Assembly (NCBI GenBank): GCA_011754105.1
Contig: JAAKDF010000004.1
Coordinates: 1 to 64,000 of the forward strand
Direction: 5' to 3'
Length of the DNA: 64,000 nt
Origin: Serratia symbiotica
GTDB lineage: Bacteria; Pseudomonadota; Gammaproteobacteria; Enterobacterales; Enterobacteriaceae
The position numbers were made by a program, and so were the translations under genes. Position 1 is the stretch's first letter. Each line of letters starts with the position of its first letter. The notes beneath the pieces were generated by a model. The model did not search any database and was not told the origin of the DNA. It saw nothing but the letters and a program-made list of their open reading frames with translations. Below, in pieces: positions 1 to 9,489 of the stretch.

Positions 1-129
1 TCAGGGCTGGTATTAAATGCATAGTCAGCTTGAGTACAATCAGCTCTGGCGAGGAGCACAGGTACTGGCAGTATCTGTGGCGGCATATACTAGCTAGCGG
101 GGTGCATGCTGCGGTTATATATAGAAAGA

Positions 130-330
130 AAACCTCCTGTGAACTCCGATATCAACGGAGCTGGTAACATTTTAGAGGCAGGACATGCCGTACTCGCCTG
201 TGGTAGGATGGTGCAGTCAGAACGCTCGTTTGCCCGTTGAAGCAGGGAAACCCACCAAGCAGAGTCATGTTTCGGTCTGAATGCTATAAGAGTCTCCTTC
301 CTTTAGGCCGGGGAAGATGTTAAAGCGGTT
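130..330 (+). pseudogene. IS200/IS605-family OrfB (TnpB-like) C-terminal remnant
   Basis: The plus-strand reading from about 150 gives DINGAGNILEAGHAVLACG, followed by a degenerate VQSERS tail. This is the familiar C-terminal end of OrfB/TnpB proteins (D-x-N-x-A-x-N after the zinc finger). After the stop comes a C-rich then G-rich hairpin near 293-325, resembling the palindromic right end of these elements. Only the last 40 or so codons are recognisable; upstream of 130 I see stops and no clear zinc-finger cysteines. It is a dead fragment; the family call rests on the terminal motif and the hairpin. Confidence 0.6.
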
Positions 331-439
331 ATCAAAAATCTACTAGCAATAACAACAGGCTAGGATTGAGCAGAAAAGCAACATCCGGGTAGGCAACAGT
401 AGACTTTCGCCGCAGCATGACCGTATAATTTCGCCGCTT

Positions 440-515
440 GGCCCCTTAGCTCAGCGGTTAGAGCAGGCGACTCATAATCGCTTGGTCGCTGGTTCAATTC
501 CAGCAGGGGTCACCA
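440..515 (+). tRNA. ileX: tRNA-Ile2 (CAU anticodon, lysidine-modified type)
   Basis: The 76 nt sequence folds as a cloverleaf with encoded CCA. The anticodon loop reads CTCATAA, so the anticodon is CAU. The body closely matches enterobacterial ileX/ileY (acceptor GGCCCCT, D arm TAGCTCAG, anticodon stem GGCGA), not initiator or elongator tRNA-Met. In the family, TilS converts the wobble C to lysidine so that the tRNA reads AUA. Pair 2-71 is a G-U wobble where I remember E. coli having G-C. AUA is common in this AT-drifting genome, which would keep this tRNA essential. Confidence 0.93.
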
Positions 516-639
516 AAATTTAGCTTTAAAAGCATTTAATGAAGTAAGTAAAAGGAGCGGATAAATTACTGCCTGATTTTTGAATGGCGATAAAATGGTT
601 ATAGATTTATCACTAACCTTATTTTTCTGAATTTTACTT

Positions 640-1233
640 TATAAATCGCTATTTCGGCTATCAAACGTCGGTGGTAGCCTATAATACTTTTCCTCCGTGT
701 GTTTTCTCCGGTAAGGAGCTAGTTCGCTACTGCTTGATTTCGGTCTGCATAGTCTGCCGACTAATAACGGGCTCCGCTTCTGGGCTGTAAGTCGATAACT
801 AGGTGCGTAATTTCACCAGGCGTTGGGTTTTTAACCTGGATACTGACGGACTTCTCCCGCTTACTGATGCAGGTGTATTACTGGCAGTTCAAAGGCACTT
901 TCATCAGTGTGAAAATGCAGTAGACGAAGCCCTGGAGAGCGCGAATTGTCAGGTAGAAAATCCGTTTTAGCATCAATATGCTAGTTATTGACATGCCATA
1001 TTGGAATAATGTTGTTGGCGACCACGCAGATAAGGTTTTTCCTCGCAGTATTAGGCGTGAAGTGCCGTTTCATTCACCTATAAAATTAGTGAACCCTGAT
1101 TAATAAAGGAGTCGTTTTAAGCCTTATAGTTGGTGATATTGAACTTTTGCTTAGCTAAGCAATGTTGCTATTTTAACAGAAGTATAGTCATTTGACCCTA
1201 GTGCCGGCCAAATATTTGATTTATTCAACAATG
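640..1233 (-). mobile_element. IS5-family (IS903-like) relic, internally deleted
   Basis: On the minus strand the segment runs from an inverted-repeat end (TTGTTGAATAAATC type, near 1215-1233) through the transposase N-terminus, then jumps by an internal deletion near 775-800 to the RSGA-Y-W-S-Y/AD-Q part of the C-terminal half. It stops before the other inverted repeat. Sister copies at 4431, 7640, 13131, 15241, 23315, 31031 and 61538 define the expected order. Many stops and frameshifts make it immobile. Confidence 0.85.
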
Positions 1234-1690
1234 CCATTTATAGCCTATCTAAGTAGGCGTAAACTGTTGTAACTAGTTATGCACAAGAACAGCGCATAAC
1301 AACGGAATAGCCTGATGGGGTAGGTTCTTAGAATTGGCAGGCTTAGGCAATTCTGTTGCGAAAGTATAGACACCTTGATCCTGTATACAATTCTATGTTA
1401 ATGCCCTTTTATTAAAAGGGGCCGTTCAGGCGGGCAGCACCATACTCGATAATAGAGGGAGCGTTAGAAATTCTGTGTCATTCTAGTAAAATTCCGATAA
1501 AAAGGAATGACACCTGCGTCGTAACCCGTCAATTTTAATAAAGACCTGAAAGCACTTTAAAATTGTTATGCTCTAACAGGTAAAGATTGCATCCTAACCC
1601 CGCTGATCAAGAGCAACTAACCGAATCTGCATTATCTCTTCAGTCTGGCTGTGTAAAGAAGGTCGGGCAAACGCCAGCCGCACAAGTGGT
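1234..1690. other. gene-free stretch between IS5 relic and pmbA
   Basis: No coding remnant is recognised on either strand. The only structure seen is an imperfect inverted repeat with 9 bp arms (1475-1483 and 1505-1513). It is AT-rich and probably degraded intergenic or pseudogene sequence. Confidence 0.5.
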
Positions 1691-3034
1691 TTACTGACCG
1701 GCGATCTTCATGGCCGGCAAAATCACCGAACCGCACTGAATATTGCTGCGTATCTCGGTATCGCTGCCAATGCTAACGATATTACGCAGCATCTCCTTCA
1801 AGTTGCTGGCGATAGTTATCTCGCTGACTGGATACTGAATCTCACCGTTTCCCACCCAGAAACCGGCCGCGCCACGCGAGTAGTCGCCAGTCACGCCGCA
1901 AACACCATGCCCCATCAATTCGGTTACCATCAGCCCAGTACCAAGCTTTTTCAGCATATTGGCGAAGTCGCCACCCTGACCGGTAATGCGCCAGTTATGA
2001 ATGCCGCTAGCGTGACCCGTACTATGCATGCCTAATTTGCGCGCTGCATAACTGTTCAGTAGCCAGGTTTGCAGCACACCGTTTTTAACGATGTCACGCC
2101 TCTGCGTGAGCACACCTTCACTATCGAATGGCGTCGATGCCAGCCCTTTCAACAAGTGTGGATGTTCCTCAATGGTCAGCCAATCTGGCAGGATTTGCTG
2201 ACCCAGCGAGTCCAGCAGGAAGGTGGATTTGCGATACACGCTGCTACCGCTAATGGCACCCACCAGATGGCCAAACAACCCGGTAGCCACTTCCGCAGCG
2301 AACAGCACAGGGGATTTCATCGTCGACAGTTTACGCGGCACTAGCCGTGCTAGCGTACGGCGTGCACATTCTTGCCCCACCCATTCAGGACTTTGCAGAT
2401 CATCTATCGCACGCCCGATGGTATATGCGTAATTACGTTCCATTTTGCTATCATGCTCGGCGATCACACTGCTGGACAGCGAATGGCTGCTTGAGAGGTA
2501 ACTCTGTAACATACCCTGGTTATTGCCAAATACCTTGATGCCGTAGTGGCTGTTAAAACTACCGCCTTCGGTATTAGTGATACGCTTATCCGCCGCCAGC
2601 GACGCCTGCTCGGCGCGGGCTGCAAGCTCGATGCCAAGTTCAGCATTCAGCTCGCTTGGGTGGAACAGATCCAAATCCGGCGCATCAAACGCCAGAAGAT
2701 CTTTTTCTGCCGTGCCAGTATAGGGATCTGGTGAGGTATAGCGGGCAATATCCAGTGCCGCCTGCACAGTGCGGGCGATGGCCTCCCGGCTTAAATCGGT
2801 AGACGAAGCGCTGCCTTTGCGATGCTGGTGATACACGGTGATGCCCAAGGCACCATCACTGTTAAACTCAATGTTTTCCACCTCGCCAAAGCGGGTGCTA
2901 ACGCTGATACCCGTGGATTTGGTTACCGCGACTTCTGCCTCATTGGAACCTGCATGCGCCAGTTTCAGTGCCTGTGAAACGGCCTGCTCCAGCGCTTTGC
3001 GCTGTTCTGCAATTTGAGTGATCACATTCATCAA
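1691..3034 (-). CDS. pmbA: PmbA/TldE metalloprotease subunit
   Basis: The 447 aa product is near the E. coli length of 450 and collinear with it throughout. PmbA (TldE) pairs with TldD as a cytosolic zinc-dependent protease that matures peptide modifications such as microcin B17 and helps degrade the CcdA antitoxin; TldD carries the metal site. Visible family segments are [19 protein letters not shown] (about 47-65), [18 protein letters not shown] (about 148-165), [14 protein letters not shown] (about 340) and the C-terminal [19 protein letters not shown]. It diverges from darP/yjgA, as in E. coli. The start is either of two consecutive ATGs (3034 or 3031). It looks intact; a TldD partner is not in this window. 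Confidence 0.95.
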   Translation of the reverse strand: MMNVITQIAEQRKALEQAVSQALKLAHAGSNEAEVAVTKSTGISVSTRFGEVENIEFNSDGALGITVYHQHRKGSASSTDLSREAIARTVQAALDIARYTSPDPYTGTAEKDLLAFDAPDLDLFHPSELNAELGIELAARAEQASLAADKRITNTEGGSFNSHYGIKVFGNNQGMLQSYLSSSHSLSSSVIAEHDSKMERNYAYTIGRAIDDLQSPEWVGQECARRTLARLVPRKLSTMKSPVLFAAEVATGLFGHLVGAISGSSVYRKSTFLLDSLGQQILPDWLTIEEHPHLLKGLASTPFDSEGVLTQRRDIVKNGVLQTWLLNSYAARKLGMHSTGHASGIHNWRITGQGGDFANMLKKLGTGLMVTELMGHGVCGVTGDYSRGAAGFWVGNGEIQYPVSEITIASNLKEMLRNIVSIGSDTEIRSNIQCGSVILPAMKIAGQ

Positions 3035-3209
3035 TCTGCCATAATTAATTAGAAAACCCTTGAGAAAATTACCGTAGTGGCGTGGTGGCGCATGGAGTTA
3101 CATTCAAGAATACTGAGATTTATGCCGTTTAGTATAACAGGAAACGCGTTGAATTTCGCATTAAAACTAGCAACCTGTTAGTATTAGCATCTTTTAATGG
3201 ATGCCAACC

Positions 3210-3800
3210 ATGAACAAACAACCTGAAGACTGGCTAAGCGATATCCCAATGAATGAAAGACAGGACGAAGACAAGATAATCTGGGTCAGTAAAAGTAAAA
3301 TCAAACGTGATGCCGAAGCGCTGAAAGATCTGGGAGCCGAACTGGTCGATCTGGGCAAAAACGCGCTAGAACGCATTCCGTTAGATGAAGACCTGCGTAC
3401 CGCCATTGAATTGGCGCAGAAGATTAAGAAAGATAGCCGCCGCCGCCAGTTGCAACTGATCGGAAAAATGCTGCGCGCCCGTGATGTAGAGCCGACCAAA
3501 ACCGCGCTAGGCAAGCTGAAAAACCGCCATAATCAACAGGTTTTGCTGTTCCACAAGTTGGAAATGCTGCGAGACTGCTTGGTGGAAAAAGGTGATGATG
3601 CTATTCCATCTGTCTTGGGTCTGTATCCAGCAGCCGATCGCCAGCAACTGCGTTCACTGGTGCGCAATGCACAGAAAGAACAAGCTACCAATAAACAACC
3701 TAAAGCTTACCACAAAATCTTACAGTACCTGCGTAAGCTGGCTGAGATAGCCGAATTATCAACGGTGCACCCAGGCATGAATATGCTTCATCCTCGGTGA
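3210..3800 (+). CDS. darP: Ribosome-associated protein DarP/YjgA (DUF615)
   Basis: This small, basic, helical protein binds 50S precursors and helps late large-subunit assembly. The start MNKQPEDWL matches the family start, so I place it at 3210 rather than the in-frame ATG at 3201. The sequence is collinear with E. coli YjgA, including [39 protein letters not shown] and [17 protein letters not shown]. The native protein ends about LRELAENEG; here it reads on past LRKLAEIAE for about 16 extra residues ([14 protein letters not shown]), so the original stop has been lost. It is divergent from pmbA with a shared 175 bp promoter region and is probably functional. Confidence 0.92.
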   Translation: MNKQPEDWLSDIPMNERQDEDKIIWVSKSKIKRDAEALKDLGAELVDLGKNALERIPLDEDLRTAIELAQKIKKDSRRRQLQLIGKMLRARDVEPTKTALGKLKNRHNQQVLLFHKLEMLRDCLVEKGDDAIPSVLGLYPAADRQQLRSLVRNAQKEQATNKQPKAYHKILQYLRKLAEIAELSTVHPGMNMLHPR

Positions 3801-4430
3801 TATAACGATTCACCTCCGTTTTCGCAAACATTAAAACGCAAGCTGTCATCCAGTTCTTCTTACGCCTCTTCAAACAGCAGAAGAATTGCGCCGAAGCAAC
3901 GCTTGCAGAGAGCACTGAGTTGGATGAATTCTATCTCCACCGGCAGATTGATATCTGCCGGTTACCACGTTCCATAACGAATCTAGATTGGTACCAAATT
4001 ACTCTCCTAGCGCGAACTGGTGCGCAAATTCACGGTGGAAAGTCGGCACATCTTGGATCTGTTCAAAATTGAACTCTACTTTTGCCATCCCGCTCATTTC
4101 ACTCGCATGAAGTTTTTATAATGGTCGCGCGAGACAAAGATTAGACCCTCGTTGGAATACATCAGGCGATAGGCACCACATCGGCCGCACTGATAATTGA
4201 TGTCCGCCTCACGTCATACCCGGTAGTGGGCGCTAGGCAATTAACCCTCAAGGTTAGAGAACCGATCGCCGATAATGCTGCTCGTCCACTCGGTGCAGCG
4301 CTGTTCGCTAAACCCAGCTATCACGGCAGCGATGATGATCGTAAAGAGAATCCGCTTGTTCATTGCTTTACCTGAATAATTGCAGCCAGAGTTGCTGCAG
4401 CCCCTAGGCCAGTGAGGTGGTATAAAGAGC
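3801..4430. other. Degraded stretch after darP; possible dead small secreted protein on minus strand
   Basis: On the minus strand, from about 4363 down, a reading frame starts MNKRILFTIIIAAVIAGFSE, a plausible signal peptide. It continues with stops interspersed through a CG-R-CG-AYRLMYS stretch to about 4080. I do not recognise the family. A perfect 10 bp hairpin lies at 3939-3962 with no T-run. In E. coli cybC sits beside pmbA, but no cytochrome b562 sequence is seen here. Low confidence that anything is functional. Confidence 0.35.
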
Positions 4431-5088
4431 TGTTGTTGAATAAATCGAACATTTAACCGGCACGAGGATCAGATGACTCTCCTTCTGGCAAAATAGCGAC
4501 ATTTCGTGGCCAAGCAAAAAAGTTCAAGATTACCAACTGGAAGGCTTACAGCAACGCCTTTATCACTCGGGGTGCACTTACTTTCTAGGTGGATAAAACG
4601 GCACTTCACGCCTGGTACTGCGAGGCAAAACCTTCTCTGCGTGGTCGCCCAGAAAATTATTCTGATATGGCAATGACCAGCATATTGATGCTGAAACGGA
4701 TTTTCGGCCTGACACTTCGCGCCCTCCAGTGCTTCGTCGACTCCATCGAATTACCGCCCAGAAGCGGAGCCAGTTATTGGTCGGCAAACTATGCAGACTG
4801 AAATCAATCGGTGGCAAACCAGCGCCTTACCTGAGATAGCACAAAGAGGAAAAGTATGACAGGCTACCACCGACGTTTGATAGCCGAAACGGCGATGTAT
4901 AGAGTAAAAAAGCTATTTTGTGGTTACCTTTTGCTGCGAGATTATGATGTGCAAGTTGCAGAGGCTATAGCCATGCTGTGCATTAAAAAAGATAACTCTC
5001 GCCGGTATGCCAGAAAGTGTACGCTTTGCCTGAAAGATGCACATTCACGTGACTCTTTATTCCAAATCTAATTTATTTAAAAACGCCA
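4431..5088 (+). mobile_element. IS5-family (IS903-like) relic, internally deleted
   Basis: It begins with the terminal repeat TTGTTGAATAAATCGAAC and runs through the transposase N-terminus (K-F-K-I-T-N-W-K-A-Y, then TSILMLKRIFGLTLRALQCF). It jumps from DSI directly to PPRSGASYWSANYAD, then YHRRLIAETAMYRVKKL and LRDYDVQVAEA, and ends near a degenerate inverted repeat at about 5070-5088. The catalytic core between DSI and PPRSG is deleted, so it cannot encode an active DDE transposase. Confidence 0.88.
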
Positions 5089-5695
5089 CCCGATTCCTAA
5101 AATTCATGTTTACACTCTTTTTTTTGATTAGTAAAACGTATATTTATAGTAAAATTAATATTTATAAGTTAATTATTTGAGCAATATGGAATGATTATAT
5201 GGCAATAAAGACACCGCTAACTATCCTAAAAATATAAAAATTTCTGAAAAATAATGTTACTCAGAATGACTCATAGATAATGGCTATGAAAAATGAGTAG
5301 TGCGCTGCCAAGGATCCTACCAACATCGCAGGATTACCTTCTTCTACACAGGGAAGAAATCTGATGGCTCGGCGCGAGAGATAAATCATTCGCAGGCAAA
5401 AAGGCGTCCAAGGAAAAGCCTTTTAGTATAATAACAATAGGTTGCCGTACATTGTACGGCAACCTATTGTTATTAAATGAGGATGTGGCGGTTTATGAAG
5501 TGGGAAAGCAAGAACCGCTGACAGTTTGGATTGAGTACTATTATTAACTAACGGAATAGTGAGCGCGAAAAAATGCTTGCGTTTCTAATATGAAAAGAGA
5601 TTGGTCGCCTGCTGGCGTGCCTCACCGAGGAGAAGTAGTCAGGGCGCATGCTGCGAGCCTGTACCTGTAAATGTTTTTTAGAAAAGAAAAAATTC
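5089..5695. other. Gene-free stretch with hairpins downstream of ispB
   Basis: No coding remnant is recognised with confidence. It contains an AT-rich block (5100-5280), a terminator-like stem (AAAAGGC/GCCTTTT, about 5399-5425) and, directly after it, a 47 bp nearly perfect palindrome (5429-5475) listed separately. Confidence 0.5.
5429..5475. repeat. 47 bp perfect palindrome (23 bp arms, 1 nt centre)
   Basis: The left arm 5429-5451 and right arm 5453-5475 are exact reverse complements, with a single T at 5452. The core reads GGTTGCCGTACA-T-TGTACGGCAACC. No T-run follows on either strand, so it is not a canonical terminator. It lies about 220 bp beyond the ispB stop. Confidence 0.95.
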
Positions 5696-6667
5696 TTAAA
5701 ATTCGCGTTGCACCGCCAAGCGAGCCAGGCTCTCCAGCGCATCGCGATACGGCGATTTCGGCAGTGCCTGCAGTGCGACGATCGCCTTGTTTGCTTCTTC
5801 CTCTGCACGACTGTGGGTGTATTCCAGTGAAGCGCATTGCTGCATGGCCTGTAGCACCGGTTCCAGCAGATTTCGCCTGTTGCCTTGTTCGATGGCCTCA
5901 CGGATCATCGATCTTTGCGCTTTTTCGCCATGAAGCATGGCATGCAGCAGCGGTAGAGTGGGTTTCCCTTCATTCAAATCGTCACCGGTATTTTTACCCA
6001 AGGTGCTTCCATTGGCGCTATAATCGAGCAGATCGTCGATCAATTGGAATGCGGTACCGAGGTAGCGGCCATAATCCTGCAACGCTTTTTCTTCTGCCTG
6101 GTTAGCACCAGATAAGATCGCCGATGACTGTGCCGCCGCTTCAAACAAGCGAGCGGTTTTGCTGTAGATCACCTGCATATAGCTTTCTTCAGTGATGTCG
6201 GGATCGTGCACGTTCATTAACTGAAGCACTTCGCCTTCTGCAATCACGTTTACCGCCTCGGACATCAGCGCTAGCACGCGCAGCGATTTCAGACTGGTCA
6301 TCATTTGGAAGGCACGTGTATAGATAAAATCGCCGACTAGCACGCTGGCAGCATTGCCGAATGCGACGTTAGCGGTGGCTTTCCCTCGGCGCATATCGGA
6401 TTCATCAACCACGTCGTCATGCAGCAGTGTAGCGGTATGAATAAATTCGATCAGCGCTGCAACGGTAACATGCTTGTTGCCTTCATAGTTTAATGCCCGC
6501 GCTGCCAGCACAGCGATCATAGGCCGGATACGCTTACCGCCACCACTGATAATGTAATAGCCAAGCTGATTAATCAGTGTGACATCGGAGTGCAATTGTT
6601 CGAGAATTGCTGAGTTCACAGCCCTCATATCTTGTGCGGTTAACACGGTAATTTGCTCTAGATTCAT
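5696..6667 (-). CDS. ispB: Octaprenyl diphosphate synthase
   Basis: IspB makes the C40 side chain for ubiquinone and menaquinone by adding isopentenyl diphosphate to farnesyl diphosphate. The start MNLEQITVLTAQDM matches the family, giving 323 aa, the E. coli length; the frame stays open upstream to 6730 but that extension is not native. The first Asp-rich motif is LLHDDVVDESDMRRG (about 79-93) and the second is FQLIDDLLDY (about 206-215); GGGKRIRP (about 43-50) is also present. It diverges from rplU-rpmA, the usual enterobacterial arrangement. It looks intact and is expected to be essential. Confidence 0.96.
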   Translation of the reverse strand: MNLEQITVLTAQDMRAVNSAILEQLHSDVTLINQLGYYIISGGGKRIRPMIAVLAARALNYEGNKHVTVAALIEFIHTATLLHDDVVDESDMRRGKATANVAFGNAASVLVGDFIYTRAFQMMTSLKSLRVLALMSEAVNVIAEGEVLQLMNVHDPDITEESYMQVIYSKTARLFEAAAQSSAILSGANQAEEKALQDYGRYLGTAFQLIDDLLDYSANGSTLGKNTGDDLNEGKPTLPLLHAMLHGEKAQRSMIREAIEQGNRRNLLEPVLQAMQQCASLEYTHSRAEEEANKAIVALQALPKSPYRDALESLARLAVQREF

Positions 6668-6890
6668 GGTGTTTTTTTCAGTTGTGTTTCTCTTCACCGT
6701 GTATTGAGAGTGATTCCTACATCGGTACATAGCGATAACTGTTGCTTGATTGTACTTGAAAAACGGTTCAGATAAACGCTCTCAAAGAAACTGTGGTTTT
6801 TTCTTCTTTTTTCTGCTTCTGGCGTTATTTTGCTCTTGTCATATGCCAGTTTTTTACGTAAAATTCACGCCCCATTATAAATATTTAGTG

Positions 6891-6918
6891 CGCGCTCTAT
6901 ACTAAATAAAAGAGCGCG
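6891..6918 (+). promoter_or_regulatory. Hairpin in rplU leader
   Basis: CGCGCTCT (6891-6898) and AGAGCGCG (6911-6918) pair as an 8 bp GC-rich stem just upstream of the rplU ribosome binding site (GGAG, about 6927-6930). An autoregulatory r-protein leader is possible, but only the stem is visible. Confidence 0.4.
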
Positions 6919-6936
6919 TGGAAAGCGGAGTTTTAT

Positions 6937-7522
<586 letters not shown>

Positions 7523-7548
7523 TAATTTTTTGAGCCATCATTGATGTA

Positions 7549-7577
7549 AGCCCCGCAATCTATAGCGGGGACTTTTG
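7549..7577 (+). terminator. Terminator after rpmA
   Basis: The stem CCCCGC (7551-7556)/GCGGGG (7565-7570) has an 8 nt loop and is followed by a short T-rich tail (ACTTTTGC). It sits 28 bp after the rpmA stop. Confidence 0.75.
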
Positions 7578-7639
7578 CATTTATACCTTTCATACTTTAA
7601 GTCACAGGCTGGACGCGCCAACCTTGGAAATGCTAGCTA

Positions 7640-8241
7640 GCGTGGCAATAATGTGTTTCTGTATTTACGGCCAAATGCGGTTTTCGCTAGATCCGCCGTT
7701 TCCCCTGACCGTGTTTTTACCTTCCACTGCTCTTCAGCCAAGACGTTGAACCCTGTAAAGTCGATAAACAGGTACGCAATTTCACCCGGCGTTGGGGTTT
7801 TAAACGGGATATTGACGGATTTCACCCGCTTACTGATGGATGTGTCCTGGTAGTTCAATGACACTTTGATCAGTGGGAAAATGGAATCGACAAAGCTATG
7901 GAGGGCGCGCAGTGTTAGGCGGAAAATCCGTTTCAGCATCAATACGCTGGTAACTGCCATATCAGAATAATGTTGTGGTCGACCACGTACAGAAGGTTTT
8001 GCCTCGCAGTACCAGGCGTAGAGTGCAGTTTCATCAACCCAGAAAGTGAGTAAACCCCGAGTAATCGGGGCGTTTTGTTGTAAGCCTTCAAGTTTAGGGC
8101 GTTTTGTTGTAAGCCTTCCAGTTGGTGATCTTGAACTTTTTCTGGTCCACGCAATTTCGCTATATGGAATATTGCTATTTTGATAGCAGTAAAGTAATTA
8201 GATCCTCGTGCCGTAGAAATATTCGATTTATTCAATAACGC
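7640..8241 (-). mobile_element. IS5-family (IS903-like) relic, N-terminal half
   Basis: On the minus strand it carries one terminal repeat (about 8222-8241) and the transposase N-terminal half through LMLKRIFRLTLRALHSFVDS, a KTPTPGEIAYLFID segment and the start of the catalytic domain. It breaks off at 7640 in what sister copies show as the A-V-D-T-E-T-H-E region. A 29 bp tandem duplication (8068-8096 and 8097-8125) lies inside. The copy replaces the normal yhbE-obgE position after rpmA. Confidence 0.87.
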
Positions 8242-8255
8242 TAAAAAAACATCAA

Positions 8256-8715
8256 AATTAGCTGTTGCTATTTATGCCAGCAGTACTCATTTTCTTTAGA
8301 TCTTTATCGATGAAAAACAAACTTTTACCGCTGTTTACTACCAGTGCCAGCTTATCCAATACGGATTTGAAGAGTTTCTCTTCCTCGTCCTACTCGGCTA
8401 CATACCACTGTAGAAAGTTTAAGGTAAAATAATCGTGGGCAGTCATGGCTGCATGCGCCAGTTCGTTAATCTGACGTATAATTAGCTAATCCTATTCGTC
8501 AGTTTGCTGGAATACGTCCATTAGGGATTCCAACTCAACCGGTGGTGCAGCGATAAAACATAACAGCGGCAAGGAGCTGGTATCGCTCAGATAGTCGAAC
8601 AAATGCTGCATATGCTGCATCTCTTCCTGATAATGCTCTTTAATAAATGCTGCAGCACCTTCAAAGCAATTGTCTCTGCACTATGCGCTCATTTGTAGGT
8701 ACATGTTAGCGGATT
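8256..8715 (-). pseudogene. ftnA: Ferritin FtnA pseudogene
   Basis: Minus-strand reading recovers ferritin blocks in order: FEGAAAFIKEHYQEEMQHMQ (one Phe-Glu context frameshifted), [57 protein letters not shown] and FFIDKDLKK. Internal stops interrupt it (for example after LQWYVAE), and the first 35 or so codons are shifted. In the family this 24-subunit shell stores iron through a ferroxidase centre. The native length is 165 aa, and the relic covers nearly all of it, so decay is by point changes. Confidence 0.88.
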
Positions 8716-9088
8716 AGAACTATAGATTCAGTTGTGTATTCAGCTTTTATATCATTTCTTGCGTCAGCATAAAGACTTCTTATTTATTGGCAAATAAAGA
8801 ATAAAAATAACTTATTTACAATACGTTTATATTTTATTTTAAATAAATAAAAATCAATACATTTAATAAAATTAAGCCACTTAATTAATTATGACAATCA
8901 TTGCTATATGCATTCAATAAAATAGCGGATCAGTCTTATTTGGAAAAAATAAATTACATTAGCATTCTAACAATAATTAGCCATGCCAGCTCAGTATGCT
9001 TATTTATCCGGCACATCTGGCTTGTCAAGAACCGCTTGGTGCATTACCTTCTGCTCAAATTCAATGCGGCAATGGTAAGGAGCATAAG
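8716..9088. other. Gene-free AT-rich stretch upstream of holE
   Basis: Strongly AT-rich, especially 8780-8900. I see no coding remnant. It must carry the holE promoter, and a GTAAGGAG ribosome binding site lies at about 9076-9083. Confidence 0.5.
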
Positions 9089-9319
9089 ATGGGTTACAAT
9101 TTGGCAGAACTTTCCAAAGAAGATATGGACAAGGTGAACGTAGACCTTGCTGCTTCAGGCGTGGTATTCAAAGAGCGTTATAAAATGCCGGTAATCCCGG
9201 AAGTGGTAGAGCGTGAACAACCGGCTTACCTGTATGACTATTTCCGTGAGCGCGTGGCGTATTATCGCATCGAGTCGCATAAGTTTTCACGCCTGCCCTA
9301 CGAGCCAAAATTTAAATAA
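9089..9319 (+). CDS. holE: DNA polymerase III theta subunit
   Basis: The 76 aa product equals the E. coli HolE length and aligns end to end: [40 protein letters not shown], then [20 protein letters not shown]. Theta binds and stabilises the epsilon proofreading subunit in the polymerase III core. The start at 9089 follows a strong GTAAGGAG site. The in-frame ATG at 8996 would add about 30 non-native residues. It sits near ptrB, as in E. coli where holE-exoX-ptrB are close; exoX is not recognisable here. Confidence 0.95.
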   Translation: MGYNLAELSKEDMDKVNVDLAASGVVFKERYKMPVIPEVVEREQPAYLYDYFRERVAYYRIESHKFSRLPYEPKFK

Positions 9320-9320
9320 T

Positions 9321-9347
9321 AAAAAGCCCGCCGTTTAGGCGGGCTGG
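9321..9347 (-). terminator. Terminator-like hairpin between holE and ptrB pseudogene
   Basis: The stem AGCCCGCC (9325-9332)/GGCGGGCT (9338-9345) has a 5 nt loop. The run of A before it gives a U-run only for minus-strand transcripts, so it would best stop transcription through the ptrB side. It is probably also used by holE. Confidence 0.7.
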
Positions 9348-9489
9348 TAGTTCACTCGACAGCGAACTGGTTAGTATCCCTTACACATTTGCTGGGCTAA
9401 CCAACACCACCCGCGCTAATCGCAGCATATGGGGAATACGTGAAGATAGTGAGCACTGCCCAAGTCTAAAATAGTAAATAAAATAGCTA

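Noticed and set aside
1-430. Possible RNase P RNA or group II intron end
   Set aside because: No match to conserved rnpB cores or to an intron domain V; the sequence is instead explained by an IS200/IS605 OrfB end.
5560-5690. Possible sfsB/nlp regulator remnant (R-D-W-S-P-A) downstream of ispB
   Set aside because: Only five or six residues resemble the family, and the orientation relative to ispB is opposite to that expected.
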